A stretch of DNA of 64,000 nt from Armatimonadota bacterium (lineage in GTDB: Bacteria > Armatimonadota > Fimbriimonadia > Fimbriimonadales > Fimbriimonadaceae), in NCBI GenBank assembly GCA_018268355.1, contig JAFDWR010000001.1, positions 707,858 through 771,857 on the forward strand. The letters are read 5' to 3'. The notes below the pieces were generated by a model that was not told the origin of the DNA, did not search any database, and saw only the letters and a list, made by a program, of their open reading frames with translations. The position numbers and the translations under genes were made by a program. This document shows, piece after piece, positions 17,672 to 25,201 of this stretch (within the stretch, counting starts at the first letter, position 1; each line of letters begins with the position of its first letter).

Positions 17672-17691
17672 TGCGCCATAATGGTGGCGCA
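17672..17691. promoter_or_regulatory. Inverted repeat in the terC / zinc-ribbon divergent gap
   Basis: TGCGCCA (17672-17678) and TGGCGCA (17685-17691) form a perfect 7-bp dyad around TAATGG. The dyad fills much of the 58-base divergent intergenic space and could be an operator for either or both genes. Role inferred. Confidence 0.4.
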
Positions 17692-17721
17692 ATCCGCATC
17701 AAAAAAGGGATTCAAAGCGCA

Positions 17722-17976
17722 ATGCCAACTTACGTTTACGCATGTTCAAGCTGCAAAGAGCAATTCGAAGTCGAGCAGCGCATCACGGAGTCGCCGCTCA
17801 CGTCCTGCCTGTGTGGATCGGAAGGCACGGTCAAAAGGGTCATCCAGCCGGTGGGAATCGCTTTCAAGGGCTCGGGATTCTATGTCACCGAAAGCAAAAC
17901 GCAGGCCGCCCCATCTTGCTCGGGCGAGCCTGCGTCTTGTCCTTCCTGCGCTCCGTCAGTCGATTCGAAAGACTGA
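17722..17976 (+). CDS. FmdB-family zinc-ribbon protein
   Basis: 84 aa. Starts M-P-T-Y-V-Y-A-C-S-S-C with a second pair C-L-C-G, the FmdB/regulatory zinc-ribbon signature (C-x2-C...C-x-C-G). The C-terminus adds three more cysteines (C-S-G, C-P-S-C). Function of this family is not established; it has been linked to regulation of amidase and formamidase genes. ATG 17722 is chosen since it gives the family's exact N-terminus; an in-frame GTG at 17671 lies within the operator-like dyad. The last 21 bases overlap the convergent gene. Confidence 0.82.
   Translation: MPTYVYACSSCKEQFEVEQRITESPLTSCLCGSEGTVKRVIQPVGIAFKGSGFYVTESKTQAAPSCSGEPASCPSCAPSVDSKD
17891..17933 (-). terminator. Terminator-like hairpin for the LolA-like gene, inside the zinc-ribbon CDS
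   Basis: Stem GCAGGC-CGCCC (17901-17911) with GGGCG-(A)-GCCTGC (17922-17933): 11 bp with one bulge. On the minus strand it is followed by GTTTTGCTTT (17891-17900), as in an intrinsic terminator. It lies 23 bases past the minus-strand stop at 17956. Confidence 0.55.
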
Positions 17977-18663
17977 GTCGGGCACGCCTACGTTGATCTT
18001 AAGATTCTCGTAGTTAAGCGAACCTGCCATCGCGCCGTCGGCGTTCTTCACCGAGCTCGTCGTCGGCGCCCAAACTCCATTGATCTGCTTCGGGTTCTCG
18101 TAGTAGAACGTCGCCCGGAACTCGCCGGTCTGGCCGTACCACTCGCGCTTCGAGACGAACCGCTTTTCGGGGTCGATCCAGATTCGATAGCGGGTGTTGT
18201 CCTTTCGCCAACCCACGTAGGTGAGGTCAAAGACGACGTCGTTCGTCGCGCGGTCGAGGCGGATGAACTTCGCGTTGAAAAAGTCGTTGAAGAGGCTCGG
18301 CGTCAGGATGCCGAACTCGAGCATCGTGCGGAGGCGACCCGGCTTGGTTGAAAGCTCCTGGGTTCCGCGGTAGATCGGGGTGTCGAACTTCTGCTTCATC
18401 CCGTTCTGGGTGACAACGAGCTTGGAATCCTCAATCTCCGATTCCGCGCGGAACTTCCAAGGCTCCTTGATCTGGATGTTCGAGTATTTGAAGCGGTAGC
18501 TGAGGCCGAAATCAGAGTTGATTTTGGCGAGCTCTTTTTGGTTCCCCATCTTCACTCGCGCGGTGACCTTGGCGTCCTTAAACTCACGGACAAGGTAGGC
18601 GTCGATGGAAGTGGAAGGGCCCCCACCGAGGAGGCAAACGGCGGCAATGAGCATGGCTGACAA
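17956..18663 (-). CDS. LolA/LolB-fold-like exported protein (outer-membrane lipoprotein sorting-like)
   Basis: 235 aa. A short hydrophobic N-terminus (M-L-I-A-A-V-C-L-L-G-G-G) suggests export but has no strong basic region. The body is an alternating beta pattern typical of LolA-like folds: F-R-A-E-S-E-I near 71, D-V-V-F-D-L-T-Y-V-G near 142-151, Y-R-I-W-I-D-P-E-K-R-F-V near 159-170 (the classic W-I-D-x-x...-V/I of DUF/LolA-like 'outer membrane lipoprotein-sorting' proteins), and G-V-W-A-P-T-T. Probably binds a lipid or lipoprotein in the periplasm. TTG 18663 is preferred because AAAGGA lies 6 bases upstream; ATG 18654 is the alternative. Confidence 0.6.
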   Translation of the reverse strand: MSAMLIAAVCLLGGGPSTSIDAYLVREFKDAKVTARVKMGNQKELAKINSDFGLSYRFKYSNIQIKEPWKFRAESEIEDSKLVVTQNGMKQKFDTPIYRGTQELSTKPGRLRTMLEFGILTPSLFNDFFNAKFIRLDRATNDVVFDLTYVGWRKDNTRYRIWIDPEKRFVSKREWYGQTGEFRATFYYENPKQINGVWAPTTSSVKNADGAMAGSLNYENLKINVGVPDSVFRID

Positions 18664-18676
18664 GTTTATCCTTTAC

Positions 18677-18695
18677 TAGGGTTAAACTAACCCTA
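18677..18695. promoter_or_regulatory. Perfect 8-bp inverted repeat between divergent genes
   Basis: TAGGGTTA (18677-18684), AAC spacer, TAACCCTA (18688-18695). The dyad occupies most of the 36-base gap between the LolA-like start and the GTG of the membrane protein at 18700. Likely operator or promoter core; inferred. Confidence 0.45.
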
Positions 18696-18699
18696 CATA

Positions 18700-19749
18700 G
18701 TGACGAACGACCCACTCTCGCGTTTCCGTTCCCGCAAGCTGTTTATTCATGACCGGAGCTCGTATCTCCGGCCCATGTCGGTGCAAGAGACGATCGATGC
18801 CAGCGCGAACCTCTATCGGCTGGTGGGTTGGCCGCTGCTGAAGGCTTGCTGGCTGAGCGCGACCCTGATGTACCTCGGCTATGAGTTCCTCCTCAGCGCG
18901 GCCCTGCCGAGGATCGCGAAGACCGCCTACCCGGGCAACCTAGCGGCCCAGGTGATGGAGGTGACCGTGCTTCTGATGATCATCAGCTGCGTGATCATCC
19001 CCCTCATCCTCTTTGGTGCGTCGTGGGTGACCGCCGTTTCTGCCCAGGTTGCGGCATCCGTAATCCAGGGCAACACCTTCCACATCGGTCACGCCACCGC
19101 CACCGCGAATCGAAACATCTTCCGCCTCTTCGGGCTCACTGCGGCGCAGTCGTTCGCCAGGTTCGGGGCGGTGGCCTTTTCGGGGCTGCTCATCTTTGGC
19201 GGTGGTTTCCTCGCCAAGTCGGTCCCCGACAACGCGGGCGGTGACTTCCTTTCGGGCCTTGCGTTGGTTGCTGGCTTTGCGGGGATCGCAGTCGGGCTCA
19301 TCTTGAGCCTGGTTTTCACAATTCAATACTCGCTGGCAGTCCCGGCCATGCTCGTCGAGGGGATTGGCGTCCGCGCTGCCTTGAAGCGCAGCGTGAGCCT
19401 CCTGAAGCGGCGCAAAGGGGTTCCTGATGGAAGCACCGCCGCTTTCAATGGCCTGGTGCTCACGGTCTTCCTCTTTTTGCTCCTCATCGCAGGGATCAGC
19501 ACGATCTACTCGTATGTGAACTCGAGGGCGATCTACGCGGTGATCAACCAGTTCCCCCTCGGCGGCTACCTGCCGGCTTTCCTTGAGCGGTTGCCCGTCT
19601 TCCTTGCCCTTTGGGTGATCGTCCCCTTTGGCGCGTGCCTGAACACGATGTTCTACTTTGAGCGGCGCGTTCGGCTTGAGGGGTTCGACATCGAACAAAT
19701 TGGACTTCAGACTCGGAGGAAAGCGCTTGCGATTCGCTACGACCTTTAG
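18700..19749 (+). CDS. Polytopic membrane protein, GPDPase-membrane-domain-like
   Basis: 349 aa with about six hydrophobic segments (near 55-75, 88-112, 145-170, 185-210, 245-270, 290-320). A conserved-looking amphipathic R-A-A-L-K-R-S-V-S-L-L-K-R segment near 225-237 separates the last two pairs, a pattern seen in the glycerophosphoryl-diester-phosphodiesterase membrane domain / DUF7544-type proteins, in which V-R-A-L-x-R-S-x-x-L is typical. No catalytic domain is attached. GTG start lies 5 bases after the operator-like dyad, so the mRNA leader must be very short or absent. First gene of an operon with DUF4129 and DUF4350 proteins, which often accompany such membrane proteins. Confidence 0.6.
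   Translation: MTNDPLSRFRSRKLFIHDRSSYLRPMSVQETIDASANLYRLVGWPLLKACWLSATLMYLGYEFLLSAALPRIAKTAYPGNLAAQVMEVTVLLMIISCVIIPLILFGASWVTAVSAQVAASVIQGNTFHIGHATATANRNIFRLFGLTAAQSFARFGAVAFSGLLIFGGGFLAKSVPDNAGGDFLSGLALVAGFAGIAVGLILSLVFTIQYSLAVPAMLVEGIGVRAALKRSVSLLKRRKGVPDGSTAAFNGLVLTVFLFLLLIAGISTIYSYVNSRAIYAVINQFPLGGYLPAFLERLPVFLALWVIVPFGACLNTMFYFERRVRLEGFDIEQIGLQTRRKALAIRYDL
19715..19720 (+). promoter_or_regulatory. Shine-Dalgarno GGAGGA fixing a TTG start
   Basis: GGAGGA ends 6 bases before TTG 19727 and lies within the end of the upstream membrane-protein gene. It selects TTG as start of the DUF4129 protein, which then opens directly with a signal peptide. Confidence 0.65.
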
Positions 19750-20611
19750 TCTGCTCTGTCTCGGCCTCGTGACCGCATTCGGCTCGCCGCTCGACGACTT
19801 TCGCGCGGCAAAGTCGAAGGAAGAACAGGTCGCCATCCTGCGCCGCGAGGGCCTCACGACGGAGGCGGACCGATGGCAAGAGTCCGACAACCCTGCCAAC
19901 CAATCGGATGCCGAAATCGCGCTCATGTCGCAGTCTGAAAAGTGGACGAGCGACGTTTCACAAGAGGTCAAGGCAGCCAAAGACCAGGGAGAGTTTGTGC
20001 CCGGGAAGGAGCTTTCCGACGACTCGTGGGCCCAAGACGCGATGCGGCGAATGGGTCGCTTGATCCCAAGGTCAAAAGGCGAAAAGCGTGAGCCCCGTAT
20101 CGAGCGCGATGGCCCCTCGATGACCACCTATGGCGGCCCGGATATCGGCGGGTTCGTCGTTTATCTCATCTACATCGCCCTGGCTGCTGCCCTGGGCTAC
20201 GTGATTTTCCTGCTCGGAAAGCAGATCCAGCTGAGCCGAAAGCGGGTCTCCACGATGGACGGTCTGATCGACGAAGAGGAAGCGATGCGGCCGCTCGACG
20301 AATGGCTCCAAATGGCGGACCAATTTGAGCGTGAAGGCAAGTATCGCGAGGCGATCCGATGTCTCTATGTCGCCTGTCTGATGCAGTGCGATGCGCGCGG
20401 GATTGCCGAGTTTCGGCGGATGGAAACGAACTGGGAGCACCTGCGCCGGATTCAATCCAGCGGCAAGCTCAACTCCAGCATTGACATCTACGGCGCAACG
20501 TCCATCTTCGACCGGGCCTGGTACGGCTACCTCACCAAGGGCCGCGAGGATGTAGACATGGTCCGGCAAACCTATGTGGCAATCCGGGATGGCGGGGTGC
20601 TCGTCGCGTGA
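19727..20611 (+). CDS. DUF4129-domain membrane protein
   Basis: 294 aa from TTG. N-terminal signal sequence or anchor (about residues 4-20), a charged extracytoplasmic region, a membrane helix near 145-165 and a C-terminal cytoplasmic helical domain. The latter has the DUF4129 pattern: G-K-Y-R-E-A-I-R-C-L-Y-V-A-C-L (about 203-217), then E-x-N-W-E-H-L and the late F-D-R-A-W-Y-G-Y near 260. DUF4129 proteins are commonly fused to or next to transglutaminase-like proteins and MoxR ATPase clusters; the biochemical role is unknown. It overlaps the upstream gene by 23 bases and the DUF4350 gene by 4 bases. Confidence 0.75.
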   Translation: MRFATTFSLLCLGLVTAFGSPLDDFRAAKSKEEQVAILRREGLTTEADRWQESDNPANQSDAEIALMSQSEKWTSDVSQEVKAAKDQGEFVPGKELSDDSWAQDAMRRMGRLIPRSKGEKREPRIERDGPSMTTYGGPDIGGFVVYLIYIALAAALGYVIFLLGKQIQLSRKRVSTMDGLIDEEEAMRPLDEWLQMADQFEREGKYREAIRCLYVACLMQCDARGIAEFRRMETNWEHLRRIQSSGKLNSSIDIYGATSIFDRAWYGYLTKGREDVDMVRQTYVAIRDGGVLVA

Positions 20612-21726
20612 AAAGGGTCTGGCTGGTCCCCGGGGTCATGGTCTGGCTCGCGATTGTCGTAGTCGGCCTCCTCGTCATCAACCGGTTCGCGTTTCCCGAG
20701 CGCGTCATCAAGCCGACCGTGGCGAACGTTAAGGACACGGGCCTCGCGCGGTTCTATACGTGGATGCGAAAGATTGGCTACGACGTCCACGTCAATCCTT
20801 ACAACACCGACCTACCCCGGGATGCGGTCGTCATCCGATTCAAGATCGACCTTCCGGTTGAGGATGACTTTCCAGTCATGGAGGAGCAGACTTATACGAA
20901 CCGCTTGAGAGAGCTCTATGGGTTCTCGCTCGCCAGGCACCTCGAGCAAGGGGGCCGTGGCATCCTGTTCCGACTTCCTTTCATTGAGCCGAACTACAAA
21001 GCGATCGACCCTCCCGTTGCGGTTCTCGTTTCCGAGCGGCGGACGTCGATAAATATCAACCTCGGGGGCTACAGCGCGACCTTCCAGAACATCGTCGGAA
21101 TGAACGGCTATGCCGCGCTTGAGCAGGTTGGCGACGGAATTCTTGCCGACGTGCGCGATGGAACGCCTGCCCTCAACCGCTACCTCGCGCGTGGAGACAA
21201 TGCCGAACTCCTTGCGCGGATGTTGAAGGTCTTGGTCCCGAAGGGAGCAATGGTCATCATCGACGAATCGGACGGCAACACGCCGGGCTTCTTGGAGGCG
21301 CTAGGTCCTTGGGCGATCAGCGCAGCCAACCAGTTCTGGATTGGGTTCTTCTTGTTCGCGGCCTTCGCGAGCATCGGCGTGGGGCACGTCTACGGCAAGC
21401 GCGCGCCGCAACCCGGCATCACCTCGATCCACGGGGCCCTCACCGCGCTCATGCTCCGCAACCGGAATCAAACCCTGCTCGCGAAGACCGTGGCGCAGAT
21501 GACGATTCGGGATGTGAACCGCTACCTTCGCATGCCGAGTTCGACCAAAACCGGAGAATGGCCCGCCCGAGTTCCGCCGGGCTTGATCAACGCCGTCGCT
21601 CGACTCCAAATCCTCGGAGAATCGCAACAAGCGAAGGCGAACGAGGTCGAGGCGTTGATCAAGGATATTTACATCCGGTGGAATGCTCTCAAGAACACGG
21701 ATGCCGCCGGACCAACCGAGAAGTAA
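20608..21726 (+). CDS. DUF4350-domain membrane protein
   Basis: 372 aa from GTG (GTGA overlap with the DUF4129 stop). N-terminal helix at about 5-24, an extracytoplasmic GATase-like alpha/beta region with G-L-A-R-F-Y-T-W-M-R-K-I-G-Y-D-V near 48-63 (DUF4350 typically has S-x-x-x-x-x-G...L-x-x-L-G-Y-x-V here), an E-Q-G-G-R-G-I-L-F-R segment near 113, V-L-V-P-K-G-A-M-V-I-I-D-E-S near 208, and a second membrane helix near 238-258 followed by a cytoplasmic tail. DUF4350 is a frequent partner of DUF4129 proteins and MoxR ATPases; the role is unknown. No MoxR gene is present here. Confidence 0.7.
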   Translation: MKRVWLVPGVMVWLAIVVVGLLVINRFAFPERVIKPTVANVKDTGLARFYTWMRKIGYDVHVNPYNTDLPRDAVVIRFKIDLPVEDDFPVMEEQTYTNRLRELYGFSLARHLEQGGRGILFRLPFIEPNYKAIDPPVAVLVSERRTSININLGGYSATFQNIVGMNGYAALEQVGDGILADVRDGTPALNRYLARGDNAELLARMLKVLVPKGAMVIIDESDGNTPGFLEALGPWAISAANQFWIGFFLFAAFASIGVGHVYGKRAPQPGITSIHGALTALMLRNRNQTLLAKTVAQMTIRDVNRYLRMPSSTKTGEWPARVPPGLINAVARLQILGESQQAKANEVEALIKDIYIRWNALKNTDAAGPTEK

Positions 21727-21735
21727 ACTTCCATC

Positions 21736-22110
21736 ATGCGAAATCCATCCCTGGCCCTCGCCCTACTCGCCCTTCCGTTGGTCGCCTTTGGGCAAATGAA
21801 GCCCGAAGAGAAGACTCGCGAGATGAACGAGCTGGCAGCCCTGCGCAAGGTCCAGGCAAAGGCAAAGACGACCTACTTGAAGAAGCCAAAGGACGCCAAG
21901 CTGAAGAAGGCCTACGTCTTTGAGACCGTGCGCCTCGGAATGCGCATCCTCTACAGCCCGGCGATGGACCACAAAACCCAGTCCGCCCAGGCTCGCCCCT
22001 TCTTCGTCGAGGCCCTGAAGGTGGATCCCACGAACGCGGACGCGAGGAAAGCCCTCAATCAAATCGACATGATTGACCGGCTCATCAAGTCGAAGAAGAA
22101 GTCTGGCTGA
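21736..22110 (+). CDS. Small exported helical protein
   Basis: 124 aa. Signal peptide of about 19 residues (A-L-P-L-V-A-F-G then Q-M). The rest is Lys/Ala-rich and helical, with A-R-P-F-F-V-E-A-L-K-V-D-P-T-N-A-D-A-R near 84-102, which reads like one TPR unit. No enzymatic motif. Same transcript as the DUF4350 gene (9-base gap) and the following membrane protein (2-base gap). Confidence 0.65.
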   Translation: MRNPSLALALLALPLVAFGQMKPEEKTREMNELAALRKVQAKAKTTYLKKPKDAKLKKAYVFETVRLGMRILYSPAMDHKTQSAQARPFFVEALKVDPTNADARKALNQIDMIDRLIKSKKKSG

Positions 22111-22112
22111 GC

Positions 22113-23984
22113 ATGGAAATCAAGGCGCGACTGAAAAGCGAGAATCTGTACGCTCGGTGGTTCGCCCTTGCCATCGCCCTCGTCATCTTGGCCGACTACG
22201 GCCTGGGGCGGCTGAACGCCACCGCAGGATCGACCTTCCTTGGGTTCACGATCAATGCCGATGACCACATGGTCTATAGCGCGTGGATTCGTCAGGCGAT
22301 GGACGGCCACCTTCTGTTCGACAACCGGTTCACCACCGACCCCCAGCCCGGGATCACGTTCCACCTTTTCTTCCTCGTCCTCGGGTGGCTCGCCAAGCTT
22401 GTCGGCATTCCGGTTGCGTGCTTGATTGCCCGTGTAGCGGGCTCGGTCGGCGTCGTCTTCCTGCTCAACAACCTTTGTCGGCGCATTTTTTCGGACCCCT
22501 ACGGCACCAAGCTGGGCCTAACCCTATGCGTGCTCGGCGGCGGCGTTGGATTCCTCTGTTGGCACAACTTCGGCGTCGCGTTCACCAAGCCTTCCCCCCT
22601 TGCGGGCATCCTCCAGGGCCAGTTGCCGATCGACGTTTGGCAACCCGAGGCGTTCACGTTCCCTTCCCTGCTGACCAACGGTCTGTTCTCGGTCAGCCTA
22701 TGCCTCATCCTGGCCATTTTTATCTTTGCGCTCGACGCTCGCGACTCGTGGAAGCCGGTTTTGCCAGGTGCTTTGTGCTTCCTCGTGCTCATGAACATCC
22801 ACAGCTACGACGCGCTGCTCGTCACGATGGTGCTCGTCGCCTTGGCGGTCACGCTGTACGTGCGCAAGGTGCTCACCTCGCAGTGGCTGGTCAGAGTGGT
22901 GGTCATGGGGCTTGGTGCGCTGCCAAGCGCGGCGTGGTTCCTCCATGTCCTCGCCGAAGACAAGGTCTTCCAGGCGCGAGCGGCCACACCGACCTTCTCG
23001 CCGTCCTTCCGGGCACTTTTCGCCGGGGTCGCGATCTTCGCTGGACTCGCGATGGCGGGCGGGATTGCCGCGCGGAAAACGAGCGAGTCGGGCAATGAGC
23101 TGAGGCGAAGCTGGCTCGGCGCGGCGGTCGGCGGCGCGGTGATCGCGATTCTCTTTGCGATGTCCACTCCGGACACCTCGAAGGCCTTCCTCAGCCCCGC
23201 GGTTTGGGGCGCACTCCTTGCGGTGCTCGTGGTGGCGGCCGCGCTGATCTCAAGCGAAGAGCCCACCTTCAACCTCTTTCTCTGCTGGGCGCTCGTGGGC
23301 ATCATCGCGCCGTACTTCCCCGCCCTGTTCCAGCGCAAGCTCGCGATGGGCCTGGTCATCCCCTGGGCGGTAGTCGGCAGCTTGGGGCTCACCGCGCTAA
23401 CGCTCAAGACCGAGCGGAACGCGCGCAACCTCGTCACCGTCCTGTCGATCGTGCTCCTTTCAGCGACGTCGATCTACTGGATTGGCGTTCGAAATCGGCT
23501 CATCACCCGCACCAACGTCTCGTCGACCACCCGCCAGCCCGTCACCCTGCCGAACGACCTCCTGAACGTCTTTGACAAGCTCCACGACGAGGCAGCCAAG
23601 GGCAAGGTCGTCGTCATCGCCTATCCGGGGGCCAGTATCAAGGGTGAGCGCATGGGCGATCAGGTCGCCGACATCCCCGACGCGTTCTCGATCCTGATTC
23701 CCGACCTGAACCCGTTCATTTCTGGCCTCGCCAGTGCCTACACCTACGCGGGACACTGGTCCGAAACCCCCGACTACGGCAAGAAGGTCGGTGAGGTCAT
23801 GCGCTACTTCGACGCCCGGTCCACCGCCGAATCGCGGCAAGAATTCCTGAAGAAGGTGGGTGCGAACTACGTCCTCGCCCCGAGGCCCGAGACCTTCCCC
23901 GAAGTGAAGATGGCAGACGTCAGCACGGACGGCACGGTGGTCGCGGAAACCGCCCAATACCGACTGATCAAGGTCGGCGGTTAG
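22113..23984 (+). CDS. Large polytopic membrane protein, candidate GT-C glycosyltransferase
   Basis: 623 aa with about 12 membrane helices. After the first helix comes N-A-D-D-H-M-V-Y-S-A-W-I-R-Q-A-M-D-G (about 49-66), placed like the acidic first-loop motif of GT-C lipid-dependent glycosyltransferases, and the end is a soluble extracytoplasmic domain (about 470-623) with H-D-E-A, Y-A-G-H-W-S-E-T-P and D-A-R-S. This resembles PMT/ArnT-like or YfhO-like organisation, but no diagnostic family motif is recognised, so the function is inferred. Last gene of the operon; its stop overlaps the convergent PilT gene by 4 bases. Confidence 0.55.
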   Translation: MEIKARLKSENLYARWFALAIALVILADYGLGRLNATAGSTFLGFTINADDHMVYSAWIRQAMDGHLLFDNRFTTDPQPGITFHLFFLVLGWLAKLVGIPVACLIARVAGSVGVVFLLNNLCRRIFSDPYGTKLGLTLCVLGGGVGFLCWHNFGVAFTKPSPLAGILQGQLPIDVWQPEAFTFPSLLTNGLFSVSLCLILAIFIFALDARDSWKPVLPGALCFLVLMNIHSYDALLVTMVLVALAVTLYVRKVLTSQWLVRVVVMGLGALPSAAWFLHVLAEDKVFQARAATPTFSPSFRALFAGVAIFAGLAMAGGIAARKTSESGNELRRSWLGAAVGGAVIAILFAMSTPDTSKAFLSPAVWGALLAVLVVAAALISSEEPTFNLFLCWALVGIIAPYFPALFQRKLAMGLVIPWAVVGSLGLTALTLKTERNARNLVTVLSIVLLSATSIYWIGVRNRLITRTNVSSTTRQPVTLPNDLLNVFDKLHDEAAKGKVVVIAYPGASIKGERMGDQVADIPDAFSILIPDLNPFISGLASAYTYAGHWSETPDYGKKVGEVMRYFDARSTAESRQEFLKKVGANYVLAPRPETFPEVKMADVSTDGTVVAETAQYRLIKVGG

Positions 23985-25201
23985 TCCCTGCGGAAGGCGG
24001 GCCGGTTCGGCTGGCCTCGAACGCCACTCGCCGGGTTGTTCGGCGACTGGGGCGCATTGGAGGGGCTTGCGGGGGGCGGAGGCGTGCTCGGCGCGGAAGT
24101 CGAAGCCGGTCGGAGGCCGCCACCCGGTGCAGGGCCGTCGAGTTGGATCAGCCGGTCGAACTCCCAAGGATCCTTGGACTTCAGCCGTGCATCCTCAAGC
24201 GTGACGAGGCCACGTTGGACGAGATTCGCGAGCGACGTGTCGAGCGTCTGCATCTTCGCCCGCGCACCGGTCTGGATGAGCGAAGCGATCTGATACGACT
24301 TGTTCTCGCGAATGAGGTTGCGAACGGCGCCCGTGGCGACGAGCACCTCGTAAGCGGCCACTCGCCCGCGACCATCCGCGCGGCGAACCAGCGTCTGCGA
24401 GACGACGCCGACGAGGTTGACCGAAAGCTGCATCCGAACCTGCTGCTGCGAGTGGATCGGGAACACGTCCACGATGCGGTCCACCGTCTGGACTGAGTCC
24501 ACCGTGTGGAGGGTGCCAAAGACAAGGTGGCCGGTTTCCGCTGCGGTGATCGCGAGGTGAATCGTCTCAAGGTCGCGCATTTCGCCGACGAGGATGACGT
24601 CCGGGTCTTGGCGCAGCACGTACTTGAGGGCGTTGGCAAAGCTGTTTGTATCGACCTCAAGCTCGCGCTGGTTGATGAGCGCGACGTGGTCGTCGTGGAC
24701 AAACTCAATCGGGTCCTCGACCGTCATGATGTGGTCGGCATGGGTCCGATTGATCCGGTCGATCATCGCAGCGAGCGTGGTTGATTTGCCACTACCCGCC
24801 GGTCCGGTGACGAGAACGAGGCCGCGAGGGCGATCAATAAAGTCGTAGCAGGCCGGCGGAAGCTGCAGGTCTTCCATCGACTGGATCTCGTAAGGGATGA
24901 CCCGGAAGGCGGCCTGGAGGTGGCCGCGCTGGAAGTAGGCGTTGCCGCGGAAACGCGACAGGCCCTTGATTTCAAGCGCGTAGTCGAGTTCGAACATCCG
25001 TTCGAGGCGCTCAATCTGCTCGGGGCGAAGCCGCTCATAAAGCGTCCTCGTGAATTCGTCATTGGTGAACGGAGGCTCGTCGTCGAGGTGGACCAGCTCG
25101 CCGTAAACGCGGACGTAGACCGATCCGGTGTCCGTTTTGAAATGAAGGTCCGAGCCATTCATCTCCACGCAACGGCGGAGATAATGGTCAAGGCTAAGCA
25201 C
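23981..25201 (-). CDS. pilT: PilT/PilU-type retraction ATPase paralogue (third in tandem)
   Basis: 406 aa from GTG 25201, which overlaps the upstream pilT stop by 8 bases; a longer TTG start at 25228 is possible. N-terminal PAS-like domain opens with N-G-S-D-L-H-F-K. Walker A G-P-A-G-S-G-K-S-T lies near 129-137, Asp box V-E-D-P-I-E-F, Walker B D-P-D-V-I-L-V-G-E-M-R-D, and the PilT-type A-I-T-A-A-E-T-G-H-L-V segment. The A-I-R-N-L-I-R-E-N-K region is PilT-like. No tetracysteine, so not PilB/GspE. Unlike its siblings it has a ~55-residue Pro/Ser/Gly-rich C-terminal tail. Motor for pilus depolymerisation in known systems. Confidence 0.85.
   Translation of the reverse strand: MLSLDHYLRRCVEMNGSDLHFKTDTGSVYVRVYGELVHLDDEPPFTNDEFTRTLYERLRPEQIERLERMFELDYALEIKGLSRFRGNAYFQRGHLQAAFRVIPYEIQSMEDLQLPPACYDFIDRPRGLVLVTGPAGSGKSTTLAAMIDRINRTHADHIMTVEDPIEFVHDDHVALINQRELEVDTNSFANALKYVLRQDPDVILVGEMRDLETIHLAITAAETGHLVFGTLHTVDSVQTVDRIVDVFPIHSQQQVRMQLSVNLVGVVSQTLVRRADGRGRVAAYEVLVATGAVRNLIRENKSYQIASLIQTGARAKMQTLDTSLANLVQRGLVTLEDARLKSKDPWEFDRLIQLDGPAPGGGLRPASTSAPSTPPPPASPSNAPQSPNNPASGVRGQPNRPAFRRD

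Noticed and set aside
17664-17721. A yybP-ykoY manganese riboswitch ahead of terC
   Set aside because: The gap to the divergent gene is only 58 bases and contains no such conserved loops.
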